The translations under genes were made by a program, and so were the position numbers. A stretch of 9,521 nt of DNA from Halovenus sp. (GTDB lineage Archaea > Halobacteriota > Halobacteria > Halobacteriales > Haloarculaceae). The notes under the pieces were generated by a model. That model made no database searches. It was not told the origin of the DNA and was given only the letters and a program-made list of their open reading frames with translations. This document shows positions 1 to 5,846 of this stretch, in pieces (within the stretch, counting starts at the first letter, position 1; the number at the start of each line of letters is the position of its first letter). The stretch lies in contig PUMG01000056.1 in NCBI GenBank assembly GCA_003551265.1, positions 1 through 9,521 of the forward strand, read 5' to 3'.

Positions 1-1444
1 ACGCACCGTAGGTGAGGTTCTCCTCGACGGTGCCGTAGAACAGGAACGTCTCCTGACTGACGTAGCCAAGCGACTGACGAACCGACTTCAGGCGGACGTC
101 GCGGAGGTCCTGCCCGTCGATTCGGATTGCGCCCTCGTCGACATCGTACATCCGCAAGAGGAGTTTGAGCACCGTCGATTTGCCAGCACCCGTCGGACCC
201 ACGAGTGCAATCGTCTCGCCGCTTTCGACGGTGAAGTCGATGTCCTCGACGATGGTCTCTTGGTCGCTGTAACCGAACGTCACGTTGTCGTACTGGACAC
301 GACCTTCGGTCACCTCGAGGTCCGGCGCGTCCTCCGGTTCGGGGAGGCGGTCCGGTTCGTCCATCAGCCCGAAAATTCGCGCCGCAGACGCGCGTGCATC
401 CTGGTACATGTTGATTATCTGTCCGAACTGCGCCATTGGCCAGATGAACCGCTGGCTGTAGAGGATGAACGCGACGAACGCGCCAGTACTTAGTTCGCCG
501 CTGAACGGACCTGGTGGGCCGTCGATGACCCACAAGCCGCCGACGAGGAACGTCAGGACGAATCCGAGACCGGCCAGCAGCTGAAGACCGGGGAAGAACT
601 TGATGCGAAGCCGGATGGCGTCCCAGTTCGCGTCGAGATAGTTCCAGGAGACGTCGTTGACGCGGTCTGATTCGTAGTCTTCGGTCACGCTGGATTTGAT
701 GACCTTGACGCCGGTGAGGTTGTTCTCGAGTCGGCTGTTGAGTTTCCCGACCATCGACCGAACCCTGGCGTATCGGGGCTGGATGAGCTTGATGAAGACG
801 TACGTGAAAATCGCAATCAGCGGCACGGGCGCCATCGTCACGAGCGCGAGCTGCCAGTTGTACGCGAACAGCAGCAAACCGATACCGACGACCATCACGA
901 CCAGCCGGAACATGTTGTTCATTCCGTCGTTGAGAAAGCGTTCGAGGCGGTTGGCGTCGTTCGACAGCACCGACATCATCTCCCCGGTCTGCTTGTCCGA
1001 GAAGAAATCCATGTTCAGGTTCTGCATGTTGTCGTAGCTGTCTGTCCGCACGTCGTGAGTGATGTACTGGGCGAAGTAGTTGAATCCCCAGTTGCGGAAC
1101 CAGTGGAAGATGGCCGCAAACAGAAACACACCCAGCAACAGCGCGATGGTGAACCAGAACTGGTCGACCTGTGTCTCGGGGATGTACGGTGCGAAAAACT
1201 CGCTCCCGAACGGCAGTGCCTCTGCGTAGCTCATCTCGTCACGGAAGATGGCGTCGATGGCCACTGCCAGGAATATTGGCGGGAGCAAGTCGAGAACACG
1301 CGCGAAGATAGAAGCGATGATTGCGACGAGTGCCGCCCACCAGTACCGTAGACCGTAGTCACGGAACAGCCGCTTCATGGGGTTCTCGACTTTCTCCCGT
1401 TGCTCTTCGAACGGGTCGTCTTTCTCCCAGTCGATATTACTCAT
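1..1444 (-). CDS. ABC exporter, fused membrane domain and ATPase (partial, C-terminus missing)
   Basis: Reads from ATG at 1444 leftwards off the window edge, giving 481 residues without a stop. Residues ~30-345 form a type-1 ABC exporter membrane domain with about six hydrophobic segments and the family's conserved stretch around D145-F148 and G154-E155 (MDFFSDKQTGEMMS). The nucleotide-binding domain begins near residue 382. Walker A GPTGAGKST is at residues 416-424 (173-199), and the Q-loop region GYVSQE is at 460-465. The LSGGQ signature, Walker B and H-loop would lie beyond the edge. Such half-transporters dimerise and export drugs, lipids or peptides across the cytoplasmic membrane; the substrate cannot be told here. 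The start is supported by a TATA-like box 27 bp upstream with no room for a leader. The minus-strand neighbour upstream is 312 bp away, so it is probably its own transcription unit. Confidence 0.93.
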   Translation of the reverse strand, partial: MSNIDWEKDDPFEEQREKVENPMKRLFRDYGLRYWWAALVAIIASIFARVLDLLPPIFLAVAIDAIFRDEMSYAEALPFGSEFFAPYIPETQVDQFWFTIALLLGVFLFAAIFHWFRNWGFNYFAQYITHDVRTDSYDNMQNLNMDFFSDKQTGEMMSVLSNDANRLERFLNDGMNNMFRLVVMVVGIGLLLFAYNWQLALVTMAPVPLIAIFTYVFIKLIQPRYARVRSMVGKLNSRLENNLTGVKVIKSSVTEDYESDRVNDVSWNYLDANWDAIRLRIKFFPGLQLLAGLGFVLTFLVGGLWVIDGPPGPFSGELSTGAFVAFILYSQRFIWPMAQFGQIINMYQDARASAARIFGLMDEPDRLPEPEDAPDLEVTEGRVQYDNVTFGYSDQETIVEDIDFTVESGETIALVGPTGAGKSTVLKLLLRMYDVDEGAIRIDGQDLRDVRLKSVRQSLGYVSQETFLFYGTVEENLTYGA

Positions 1445-1467
1445 TAGACAGTGTGAGTTGCTGCGCG

Positions 1468-1474
1468 TTTAAAA
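1468..1474 (-). promoter_or_regulatory. TATA-like box of the ABC exporter gene
   Basis: On the minus strand TTTTAAA is centred 27 bp before the ATG at 1444. This predicts transcription starting within a few bases of the start codon, the common leaderless arrangement in haloarchaea. No Shine-Dalgarno-like sequence precedes the ATG, which fits. Confidence 0.6.
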
Positions 1475-1673
1475 GACTTTCCGAGCTGTGTCAGCGATTG
1501 TCAGAACACGGTACTATAAAAGTAGATGTGATATTTTGTGCAGTGACATCGAGTATCGCTATGGTTCTGGTGAATCAACGCCGAGAAAAATGCAACACGT
1601 ACGCGGATGTTCTATGATTTTAGCTGAAGAGTCGTCTCATTTTTGCTACGCTACACCGGTAGACAGATACAAG

Positions 1674-1691
1674 ACAGAAATATATTTCTGT
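1674..1691. repeat. 18-bp perfect palindrome
   Basis: ACAGAAATATATTTCTGT equals its own reverse complement. It lies 65 bp beyond the stop of the AhpD-like gene and 230 bp upstream of the exporter start. Flanking it are GGTAGACAGATAC (1659-1671) and GGTAGATAC (1699-1707), a gapped direct repeat. The sequence suits a dimeric regulator site or an AT-rich hairpin; which one cannot be decided from sequence alone. Confidence 0.7.
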
Positions 1692-1756
1692 AAACTACGG
1701 TAGATACGTGGGACATACTGACGGACGAAAATCTATCGGATTTGCGCCCGCCAGTA

Positions 1757-2332
1757 TCAGTCAGAGCCACGTCCGAGACTGTAGAACTCCTCGTTGGGTC
1801 GCCAGTCTGCGAACAGCGCCATCCGGTTGGAGAGGTTGAACAATGCGGTGAGACTGGCGATATCCCAGATAGCTTCCAGCGAGAAGCCGTGGTCGCGGAG
1901 TTGGTCGATGTCGTCGTCGGTCACCGCCGTCGGCCGTTCCGTCAGTTTCACTGCAAGGTCGCACATCGCTCTGTGAGCGTCACTGATATTCGCCGTCCGG
2001 TAGTTCGTCGCCAGTTGCTCTGCGAGATAGGGGTCTTCTGCGTAGATTCGCAAGAGCGCCCCGTGGGCGACGACGCAGTAGAGGCAGTCGTTCGTGCCGC
2101 TCGTGGCGACGATTACCATCTCGATTTCCTCGCGTGCCAGCGGCGACTCCTCAACGATCGCGTCGTAGTATGCAAAAAAGGCACGGAACTGTGCCGGTCT
2201 GTAGGCGTAGGCGAGGAACACGTTCGGGGTGAATCCCGCTCGGTCGGTTTCGTACTCGATGCGCTCTTTGATATCGGCAGGCAGGTCTTCGACGTCGGGC
2301 ACCGGAAACCGCGTCATTGCTGGCTCAGACAT
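1757..2332 (-). CDS. AhpD-like peroxidase-related protein (carboxymuconolactone decarboxylase fold)
   Basis: A 191-residue, mainly helical protein with the AhpD-type redox centre: E71, then C83-L-Y-C86 and H90. In AhpD of Mycobacterium the catalytic Glu is 12 residues before the first Cys and a His is 4 after the second; the same spacing is kept here. The His that AhpD carries between the cysteines is Y85. The block NDCLYCVVAHG is typical of the uncharacterised peroxidase-related subfamily, which is predicted to reduce peroxides through the Cys pair with an unknown electron partner. No signal peptide, so cytoplasmic. The first ATG (2332) is chosen because a TATA-like ATAATT (2359-2364) sits about 29 bp upstream; M6 is an alternative. 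It is followed by the gene-free 312 bp, so it ends its unit. Confidence 0.88.
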   Translation of the reverse strand: MSEPAMTRFPVPDVEDLPADIKERIEYETDRAGFTPNVFLAYAYRPAQFRAFFAYYDAIVEESPLAREEIEMVIVATSGTNDCLYCVVAHGALLRIYAEDPYLAEQLATNYRTANISDAHRAMCDLAVKLTERPTAVTDDDIDQLRDHGFSLEAIWDIASLTALFNLSNRMALFADWRPNEEFYSLGRGSD

Positions 2333-2358
2333 GATGTGAACGAACGGCCAGCGCCAGG

Positions 2359-2364
2359 ATAATT
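2359..2364 (-). promoter_or_regulatory. Possible TATA-like box of the AhpD-like gene
   Basis: AATTAT on the minus strand about 29 bp before the ATG at 2332, in the 91-bp gap after the hydrolase gene. The match to a TATA box is weak, and read-through from the hydrolase gene is also possible. Confidence 0.35.
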
Positions 2365-2423
2365 GTTCTCGTTGTGGGTGAGCACTCTCAGCTCCAGTAT
2401 CAGTATCAACCTCGGTATCAGAA

Positions 2424-3095
2424 TCACTCGCCGTTGGATTCGCCGTTTTCGAGGTCGTAATCCATGTGAAAGCGCATCGCTGTGATGAACGTCCCAGTGA
2501 GAAACAGTATCAACTCCCAGGTCGCGCCGATGACCGGGAACGTTCGTTCGGGGTCCTCATCTGGCTCGGGAGCATCCCCTGGTGCAACACCGGTCGTGAT
2601 GTCTACCTCCTCGGTCGACCCGCGGGCTTCCGGTGTGGGTGTGCCGTTGCCGTTGCCCCACTCGATGAACGTCTGGACGATTCCGTGCTGGTTCGAGAGT
2701 TCGATCTCACCCGAGAGCGTGTAGAACTGGTCGTGGACCGGCCAGAAGAGATTGACCGACCCGTCGGCCATATCGAGCAGGACATGAGCAACGAGATAAC
2801 AGAAGATGCTGACCCACGCGACCCGATAGCCCCACTCGCCCCAGCGGTTGAGGATGTACGACTCCTCGCGGACGTACACGTCGAGGAAGACGATGAATCC
2901 GGCCAGCAGCGGTATCCAGACGTTGTGAAAGACGACGCGATGGCCGTACGGGGCGAACAGGTCGATGAACGAGTCCAGGTCGGGAAACGCGACGACGACC
3001 ATCACAATCAACACGGACTTCCGGTCGAACGCCTCGCCCAGGAGGGCAGCAGCGATGAGACCCGCAAACGCCAGGTGTACGATGGTGGATGGCAT
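2424..3095 (-). CDS. Membrane-bound metal-dependent hydrolase, YdjM/DUF457-like
   Basis: I place the start at 3095 (223 residues, MPSTIVHLAF...) and not at the further upstream ATG at 3176. The extra 27 residues are polar and cysteine-rich and unlike the family, whereas family members begin almost directly with the first conserved His helix. Metal-ligand candidates are H7, D39 and D41 (FPDLDSF), H52 and H57 (GHRVVFHN), and H104, D108 and D111 (AHVLLDMADG). This order matches the membrane-bound hydrolase family of E. coli YdjM. Hydrophobic segments lie at about 8-38, 58-72, 92-110 and 190-207. Between helices 4 and 5 is an acidic soluble loop (140-188) rich in Pro, Glu and Asp. The substrate of the family is unknown. 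It is divergent from the PRC-barrel gene, with a 115-bp shared intergenic region. Confidence 0.82.
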   Translation of the reverse strand: MPSTIVHLAFAGLIAAALLGEAFDRKSVLIVMVVVAFPDLDSFIDLFAPYGHRVVFHNVWIPLLAGFIVFLDVYVREESYILNRWGEWGYRVAWVSIFCYLVAHVLLDMADGSVNLFWPVHDQFYTLSGEIELSNQHGIVQTFIEWGNGNGTPTPEARGSTEEVDITTGVAPGDAPEPDEDPERTFPVIGATWELILFLTGTFITAMRFHMDYDLENGESNGE

Positions 3096-3111
3096 GCAAT
3101 CACATGCCCCG

Positions 3112-3121
3112 GATAGAAAAT
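3112..3121 (-). promoter_or_regulatory. Possible promoter of the membrane hydrolase gene
   Basis: The minus strand reads ATTTTCTATC about 22 bp before the ATG at 3095. The position suits a leaderless start at 3095 and argues against translation from 3176, which would need a promoter inside the neighbouring region. The element is a poor TATA match. Confidence 0.35.
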
Positions 3122-3180
3122 GAGTGTTTTGATTGGCACAGTCGTTCAGCACGAGAGTTGAGCAGTCATCGAGCACAAGA

Positions 3181-3187
3181 ATTTAAG
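3181..3187 (+). promoter_or_regulatory. TATA-like box of the PRC-barrel gene
   Basis: ATTTAAG centred 27 bp before the ATG at 3211 predicts an essentially leaderless mRNA. Between box and ATG lies a small inverted repeat, CCCC-GCGAGA-GGGG (3193-3206), where initiation would occur; it could be a regulator site or chance. Confidence 0.6.
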
Positions 3188-3210
3188 CACTACCCCGCGA
3201 GAGGGGACGT

Positions 3211-3510
3211 ATGGACAGCGATTCCGTACCGCAGGAGATTACGACACTCGTCGGGCGAGAAGTGTACACGAACAACGGCGTGTTTCTGGGTGAAGTCGAG
3301 GATCTGCGCCTCAACCTCGACACACAGCAGGTCACTGGACTGGCGCTGCACGGACTGAACCAGGAGTTGTTCGCCGAGGAGCAGGCGAACGCACGCGGGG
3401 TCATCATCCCGTATCGGTGGGTCCAGTCCGTCGGTGATGTCGTCATCGTCAACGACCTCGCAGAGCGCGTCCAGCAGGCAAAAGACGAAGATAGCGAAGT
3501 CGCAGCCTGA
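3211..3510 (+). CDS. PRC-barrel domain protein (CdpB-family candidate)
   Basis: A 99-residue soluble acidic protein made almost wholly of one PRC-barrel: LVGREVYTNNGVFLGEVEDL (residues 13-32), the strand VTGLALHG (41-48), then GVIIPYRWVQSVGDVVIV (63-80) and a short charged C-terminal helix. Stand-alone PRC-barrels of this size are widespread in Euryarchaeota. Two of them in Haloferax volcanii, CdpB1 and CdpB2, act with SepF in FtsZ-based cell division. That this one is a CdpB orthologue is an inference from domain, size and lineage only; other PRC-barrels bind RNA-processing or photosynthetic partners. It has its own promoter (3181-3187) and converges on the RCK-DHH gene with a 30-bp gap. Confidence 0.88.
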   Translation: MDSDSVPQEITTLVGREVYTNNGVFLGEVEDLRLNLDTQQVTGLALHGLNQELFAEEQANARGVIIPYRWVQSVGDVVIVNDLAERVQQAKDEDSEVAA

Positions 3511-3540
3511 GACGGACAGAAAATCCCGGCCGAAGTTCGG

Positions 3541-4995
3541 TCAGCTTCCGCTCCCGTTGGAGCTTTCGACACCCATCGCGTCGAACAGCTTCTTTTTGAC
3601 GGCTTCTTCAGTCAGGGTGAGAAGTGTCTGGCGGTTGTCGTCGCTCACTTCGATGCCGGTGAAGATGCCGAGCGGAATCTCGGCACTCGCGTCTGTCGAG
3701 TGGCCTGCAATGTCGGCGATATCCTCGAACGCATCCGCGAGTACCTTGCCGATGTCCATCCGGATATCCTTCGAGCGAGCGGCGAGGTAGATGTCGTCGT
3801 CGGCGATAGCGAACACTGCTGTCGTCGTGATTCCTTCGAGATTGAGAAGGTGCTGTGCGGCCTGTGACAGCGCATCGCGGTCACGGATGAACCCTGCGTT
3901 GGAGACGAGATGGGAGCCTTCGACCTCGCGGTTTCGAATCGCCTCTGCGAGAACGTCCAGCGTCTCGGCGGACATGGAGGGAGACTCAACCTGTTCGAGC
4001 GTGTCGTGGTCGGCAAACGGGTAGAGGTACGCCGCGGCCGTGAGGTCTGCAGGCGTCGTGTCACGTTTGAAATCGAGCGTCTCCGCACGGATGCCATAGA
4101 GGAGCGCCGTTGCGACAGCCTGGTCGACGGTGAGGTCCAGTTCCTGAATGTACTTCGTCAGAATCGTCGACGTCGCCGAGACGTTCGGCCGGATGTCGGT
4201 GAAGGGGACATCGTGGTCGTGGTCGTGTTCGTAGTGGTCGATGATAATGTGCGCGTCGGCTTCTGCGTCCGGTGCGCCCGCTTTTGCGTGGTCGACCAGC
4301 GCTATTGTATCGTAGTCATCGCTGTCGGTGTCGTGGATGGAGACCAGTTCGATGCCGAGCAGATTGACGAACGCTCTGTTCTCCTGGTGGCCAATTTCTC
4401 CCTCGTAGACGATGTCTGCCTCGACGTCACGGCTCTCGGCAATCAACCTCAGTGCGGCCGCGCTCGCGATAGAGTCGGGGTCTGGGCTCCGGTGGATGCG
4501 TATCGCCATCCGCTTTTCGGTGTCGTCGATGACCTCCGAAAGCTGTCGTGCTCTGTACTCCAGTTCGCCGCTTTCGAGTGCGCGGAGTGCAGACTCTGCA
4601 ATGACAGCCGACGGGTTGATGATGACGTCCGCGCCAGCGTTCGCCAGTTCGTCTCCCGAGACCGGGTCCGACGCACGAGCGACGATGAACTGGTCGTCTC
4701 CCTGTGCACGGAGGTTCTCGATGGCGGTGCTGTTCACATCGACGTTCGACGAGAGAATGAGAATGACGTCCCGCTCTGCGATGGATTGAGCGACTTCCGG
4801 GTCCGTGATATCCCCCTGACGCGCGTTGAGATCCTGGTCGCGAAGCGCCTCAACCCGTCCCTCGTCCCGGTCGATGATCAGCAGGTCTTTCCCCTCCGCA
4901 ACGAGTTCGTCTGCGACGACGTGTCCGACGCTCCCACACCCGAGAATAGCGTACGTCGACATCGAGGCCATCGTCAGGCCAGTTGCTGTACTCAT
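3541..4995 (-). CDS. TrkA-N (RCK) plus DHH/DHHA1 phosphoesterase
   Basis: 484 residues. The N-terminal Rossmann domain (about 13-150) has GCGSVG at 19-24 and an acidic strand end at D42, as in NAD-binding TrkA-N/RCK domains. The DHH domain follows: H168-R-S-P-D172-P-D174-S (motif I), VDH at 234-236 (motif II), D253-H254-Y255 where the family has D-H-H (motif III), and GIRAET at 301-306 (motif IV). The DHHA1 domain (about 360-450) carries AGHSTDAS at 430-437. DHH/DHHA1 enzymes are Mn-dependent phosphodiesterases acting on nanoRNA, pAp or c-di-AMP. The nucleotide-sensing RCK half hints at control by NAD(H) or a cyclic nucleotide; a c-di-AMP phosphodiesterase role is possible but is inference. 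ATG 4995 is chosen because a TATA box lies 32 bp upstream; M9 and M12 are alternatives nearer the domain start. Confidence 0.88.
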   Translation of the reverse strand: MSTATGLTMASMSTYAILGCGSVGHVVADELVAEGKDLLIIDRDEGRVEALRDQDLNARQGDITDPEVAQSIAERDVILILSSNVDVNSTAIENLRAQGDDQFIVARASDPVSGDELANAGADVIINPSAVIAESALRALESGELEYRARQLSEVIDDTEKRMAIRIHRSPDPDSIASAAALRLIAESRDVEADIVYEGEIGHQENRAFVNLLGIELVSIHDTDSDDYDTIALVDHAKAGAPDAEADAHIIIDHYEHDHDHDVPFTDIRPNVSATSTILTKYIQELDLTVDQAVATALLYGIRAETLDFKRDTTPADLTAAAYLYPFADHDTLEQVESPSMSAETLDVLAEAIRNREVEGSHLVSNAGFIRDRDALSQAAQHLLNLEGITTTAVFAIADDDIYLAARSKDIRMDIGKVLADAFEDIADIAGHSTDASAEIPLGIFTGIEVSDDNRQTLLTLTEEAVKKKLFDAMGVESSNGSGS

Positions 4996-5023
4996 CAGTG
5001 TGGTCTAGGTTGTAACCGACTCC

Positions 5024-5030
5024 CTTATAA
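5024..5030 (-). promoter_or_regulatory. TATA-like box of the RCK-DHH gene
   Basis: The minus strand reads TTATAAG, centred 32 bp before the ATG at 4995, so the leader would be only a few bases. The core TTATAA (5025-5030) is itself palindromic and could in principle serve the divergent gene at 5143 as well, which would then have a leader near 90 nt. Confidence 0.55.
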
Positions 5031-5132
5031 CATCAAGGTTCATCCCCGTCCTCAATCACAAAACATCTATTCCAGCGACGCTCGCACTTGCGGGTGAAGT
5101 GTCGGGTCCCGTCGCGATGTTACGTCGCAAAC

Positions 5133-5138
5133 GAGGTG
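5133..5138 (+). promoter_or_regulatory. Shine-Dalgarno-like GAGGTG
   Basis: GAGGTG lies 4 bases before the ATG at 5143. It supports this start and suggests a leadered mRNA, in contrast to the leaderless pattern of most genes in the window. Confidence 0.55.
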
Positions 5139-5142
5139 GACG

Positions 5143-5730
5143 ATGACGACTGACAACACACAATCGGACGAGCACGCAGATGAAGAGCCAGCGATGGGCG
5201 ACGAGAGTAGCGATGACCGACCCAGCGAGAACGACCGCTCGGCCATCAGCGACGAGCTCGGCGTACCGGAGCATCCACCTGATCCCGAGGAGACCCCACA
5301 CGTCCTGCCCGACGAACTGCTCAGATATCCCGAATTCAGCTTCGAGGAGGGGTCGATGAGCTCTGACGGGAGTTTCGACCTCGAGCGCTCACTCGACAGA
5401 GATGGGATACGCGAGTGGCTCGAAGAGCTCGACGGCGGACTCGCCAGCCACGACATCGGTGTCTCGACGGACGGCGAAGTCGCACTCTTCGGCGTCGGGA
5501 GCGGTGACGTCTCGGTCTCGTTCGAACCCGACCAGAGCCATCGGGGGCGACTGGAGTTTACCTTCTCGCTCGATGCAAAACTCATGACGTTCTCCGACGA
5601 CCCGAGCGAACGCGTCGCCGGTGCTCGCGGCGGCAAGGGATTCATCCCCATCGAGATGCTCACGTCCGATCGCGACCCCGAGAAGTACCGGTGTTACAAC
5701 TGGATTGACGACCCTCTGGAGCGCGAGTGA
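5143..5730 (+). CDS. Acidic haloarchaeal protein resembling amphi-Trp domain proteins
   Basis: 195 residues with two parts. Residues 1-60 are disordered and very acidic (Asp, Glu, Ser, Pro rich). From about 75 to 148 comes a helix (ERSLDRDGIREWLEELDGGL) followed by alternating strands, including VSVSFEP and GRLEFTFSLDAKL. This helix-then-sheet order resembles the amphi-Trp domain common in haloarchaea, whose biochemical role is unknown. The C-terminal 45 residues (ARGGKGFIP, then YRCYNWIDDPLE) are an extra piece I do not recognise. No signal peptide or membrane segment is seen, so a cytoplasmic location is likely. The start is backed by a GAGGTG ribosome site. It is divergent from the RCK-DHH gene. 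The domain assignment is tentative and made by eye; the gene itself is convincing by composition and codon use. Confidence 0.72.
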   Translation: MTTDNTQSDEHADEEPAMGDESSDDRPSENDRSAISDELGVPEHPPDPEETPHVLPDELLRYPEFSFEEGSMSSDGSFDLERSLDRDGIREWLEELDGGLASHDIGVSTDGEVALFGVGSGDVSVSFEPDQSHRGRLEFTFSLDAKLMTFSDDPSERVAGARGGKGFIPIEMLTSDRDPEKYRCYNWIDDPLERE

Positions 5731-5766
5731 TGGACGACGCCATTCAACACCACGACAGGGATTATC

Positions 5767-5836
5767 GTACCTGTACAGAGATTTACACTACGACGTACAG
5801 CGAGAAATCTATGATGACGTACAATAACCCCTGTAC
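5767..5836. promoter_or_regulatory. Cluster of five GTAC cores upstream of the MFS gene (candidate operators)
   Basis: GTAC occurs at 5767, 5773, 5795, 5819 and 5833, five times in 70 bp, in contexts such as CCTGTACAG, GACGTACAG, GACGTACAA and CCTGTACTG. The first two form GTACCTGTAC. Spacing of 22 and 24 bp between the middle sites is about two helical turns. The fourth site abuts ACAATAA (5821-5827), the best TATA candidate for the gene starting at 5847, so a bound protein could block initiation. A regulatory role is inference. Confidence 0.4.
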
Positions 5837-5846
5837 TGAGTAGCTC

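Larger units (their letters stand above)
1445..1756. other. 312-bp intergenic region, AT-rich, no convincing gene
   Basis: Lies between the start of the ABC exporter gene and the stop of the AhpD-like gene. It holds the exporter TATA box (1468-1474), a plus-strand TATA-like ACTATAAAAG (1513-1522), a short T-run (1640-1644) and an 18-bp palindrome (1674-1691). It also has two small CTAC/GTAG inverted repeats (1651-1662 and 1695-1703). A 71-codon open frame at 1488-1703 is basic and cysteine-containing, unlike the acidic proteins around it, and begins upstream of the only plausible plus-strand TATA, so I do not call it a gene. Confidence 0.6.

Noticed and set aside
1488..1703. 71-codon open frame in the 312-bp gap
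   Set aside because: Basic, Cys and Tyr rich, no recognisable family, and its ATG is upstream of the only plausible TATA box; it also runs through the palindrome.
2381..2426. Open acidic frame after the hydrolase stop (DSDTEVDTDTGAESA), suggesting a frameshifted C-terminus
   Set aside because: The frame runs on into the AhpD-like gene, so restoring it would fuse the two. The acidic look comes from a short GTATCA-type repeat, and the hydrolase end at 2424 already looks normal.
2466..3116. 216-codon open frame on the plus strand
   Set aside because: Antisense shadow of the membrane hydrolase gene; no recognisable domain, and composition is that of a reverse frame.
3096..3176. Upstream ATG extending the membrane hydrolase by 27 residues
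   Set aside because: The extension is polar with three Cys, unlike family N-termini, and the TATA-like element at 3112-3121 would lie inside it.
3910..5097. 395-codon open frame on the plus strand
   Set aside because: It lies antisense to the RCK-DHH gene, whose motifs are clear. Its product is rich in Val, Arg and Cys, the typical shadow of a GC-rich acidic gene.
5117..5146. Nine-codon frame ending in an ATGA overlap with the gene at 5143
   Set aside because: Too short to judge; the GAGGTG within it works simply as the ribosome site of the real gene.
5730..5843. 37-codon frame starting in the TGATG overlap after the amphi-Trp-like gene
   Set aside because: The start overlap is suggestive of coupling, but the peptide is Thr and Tyr rich without acidic bias, and it spans the GTAC cluster, which better explains the sequence.
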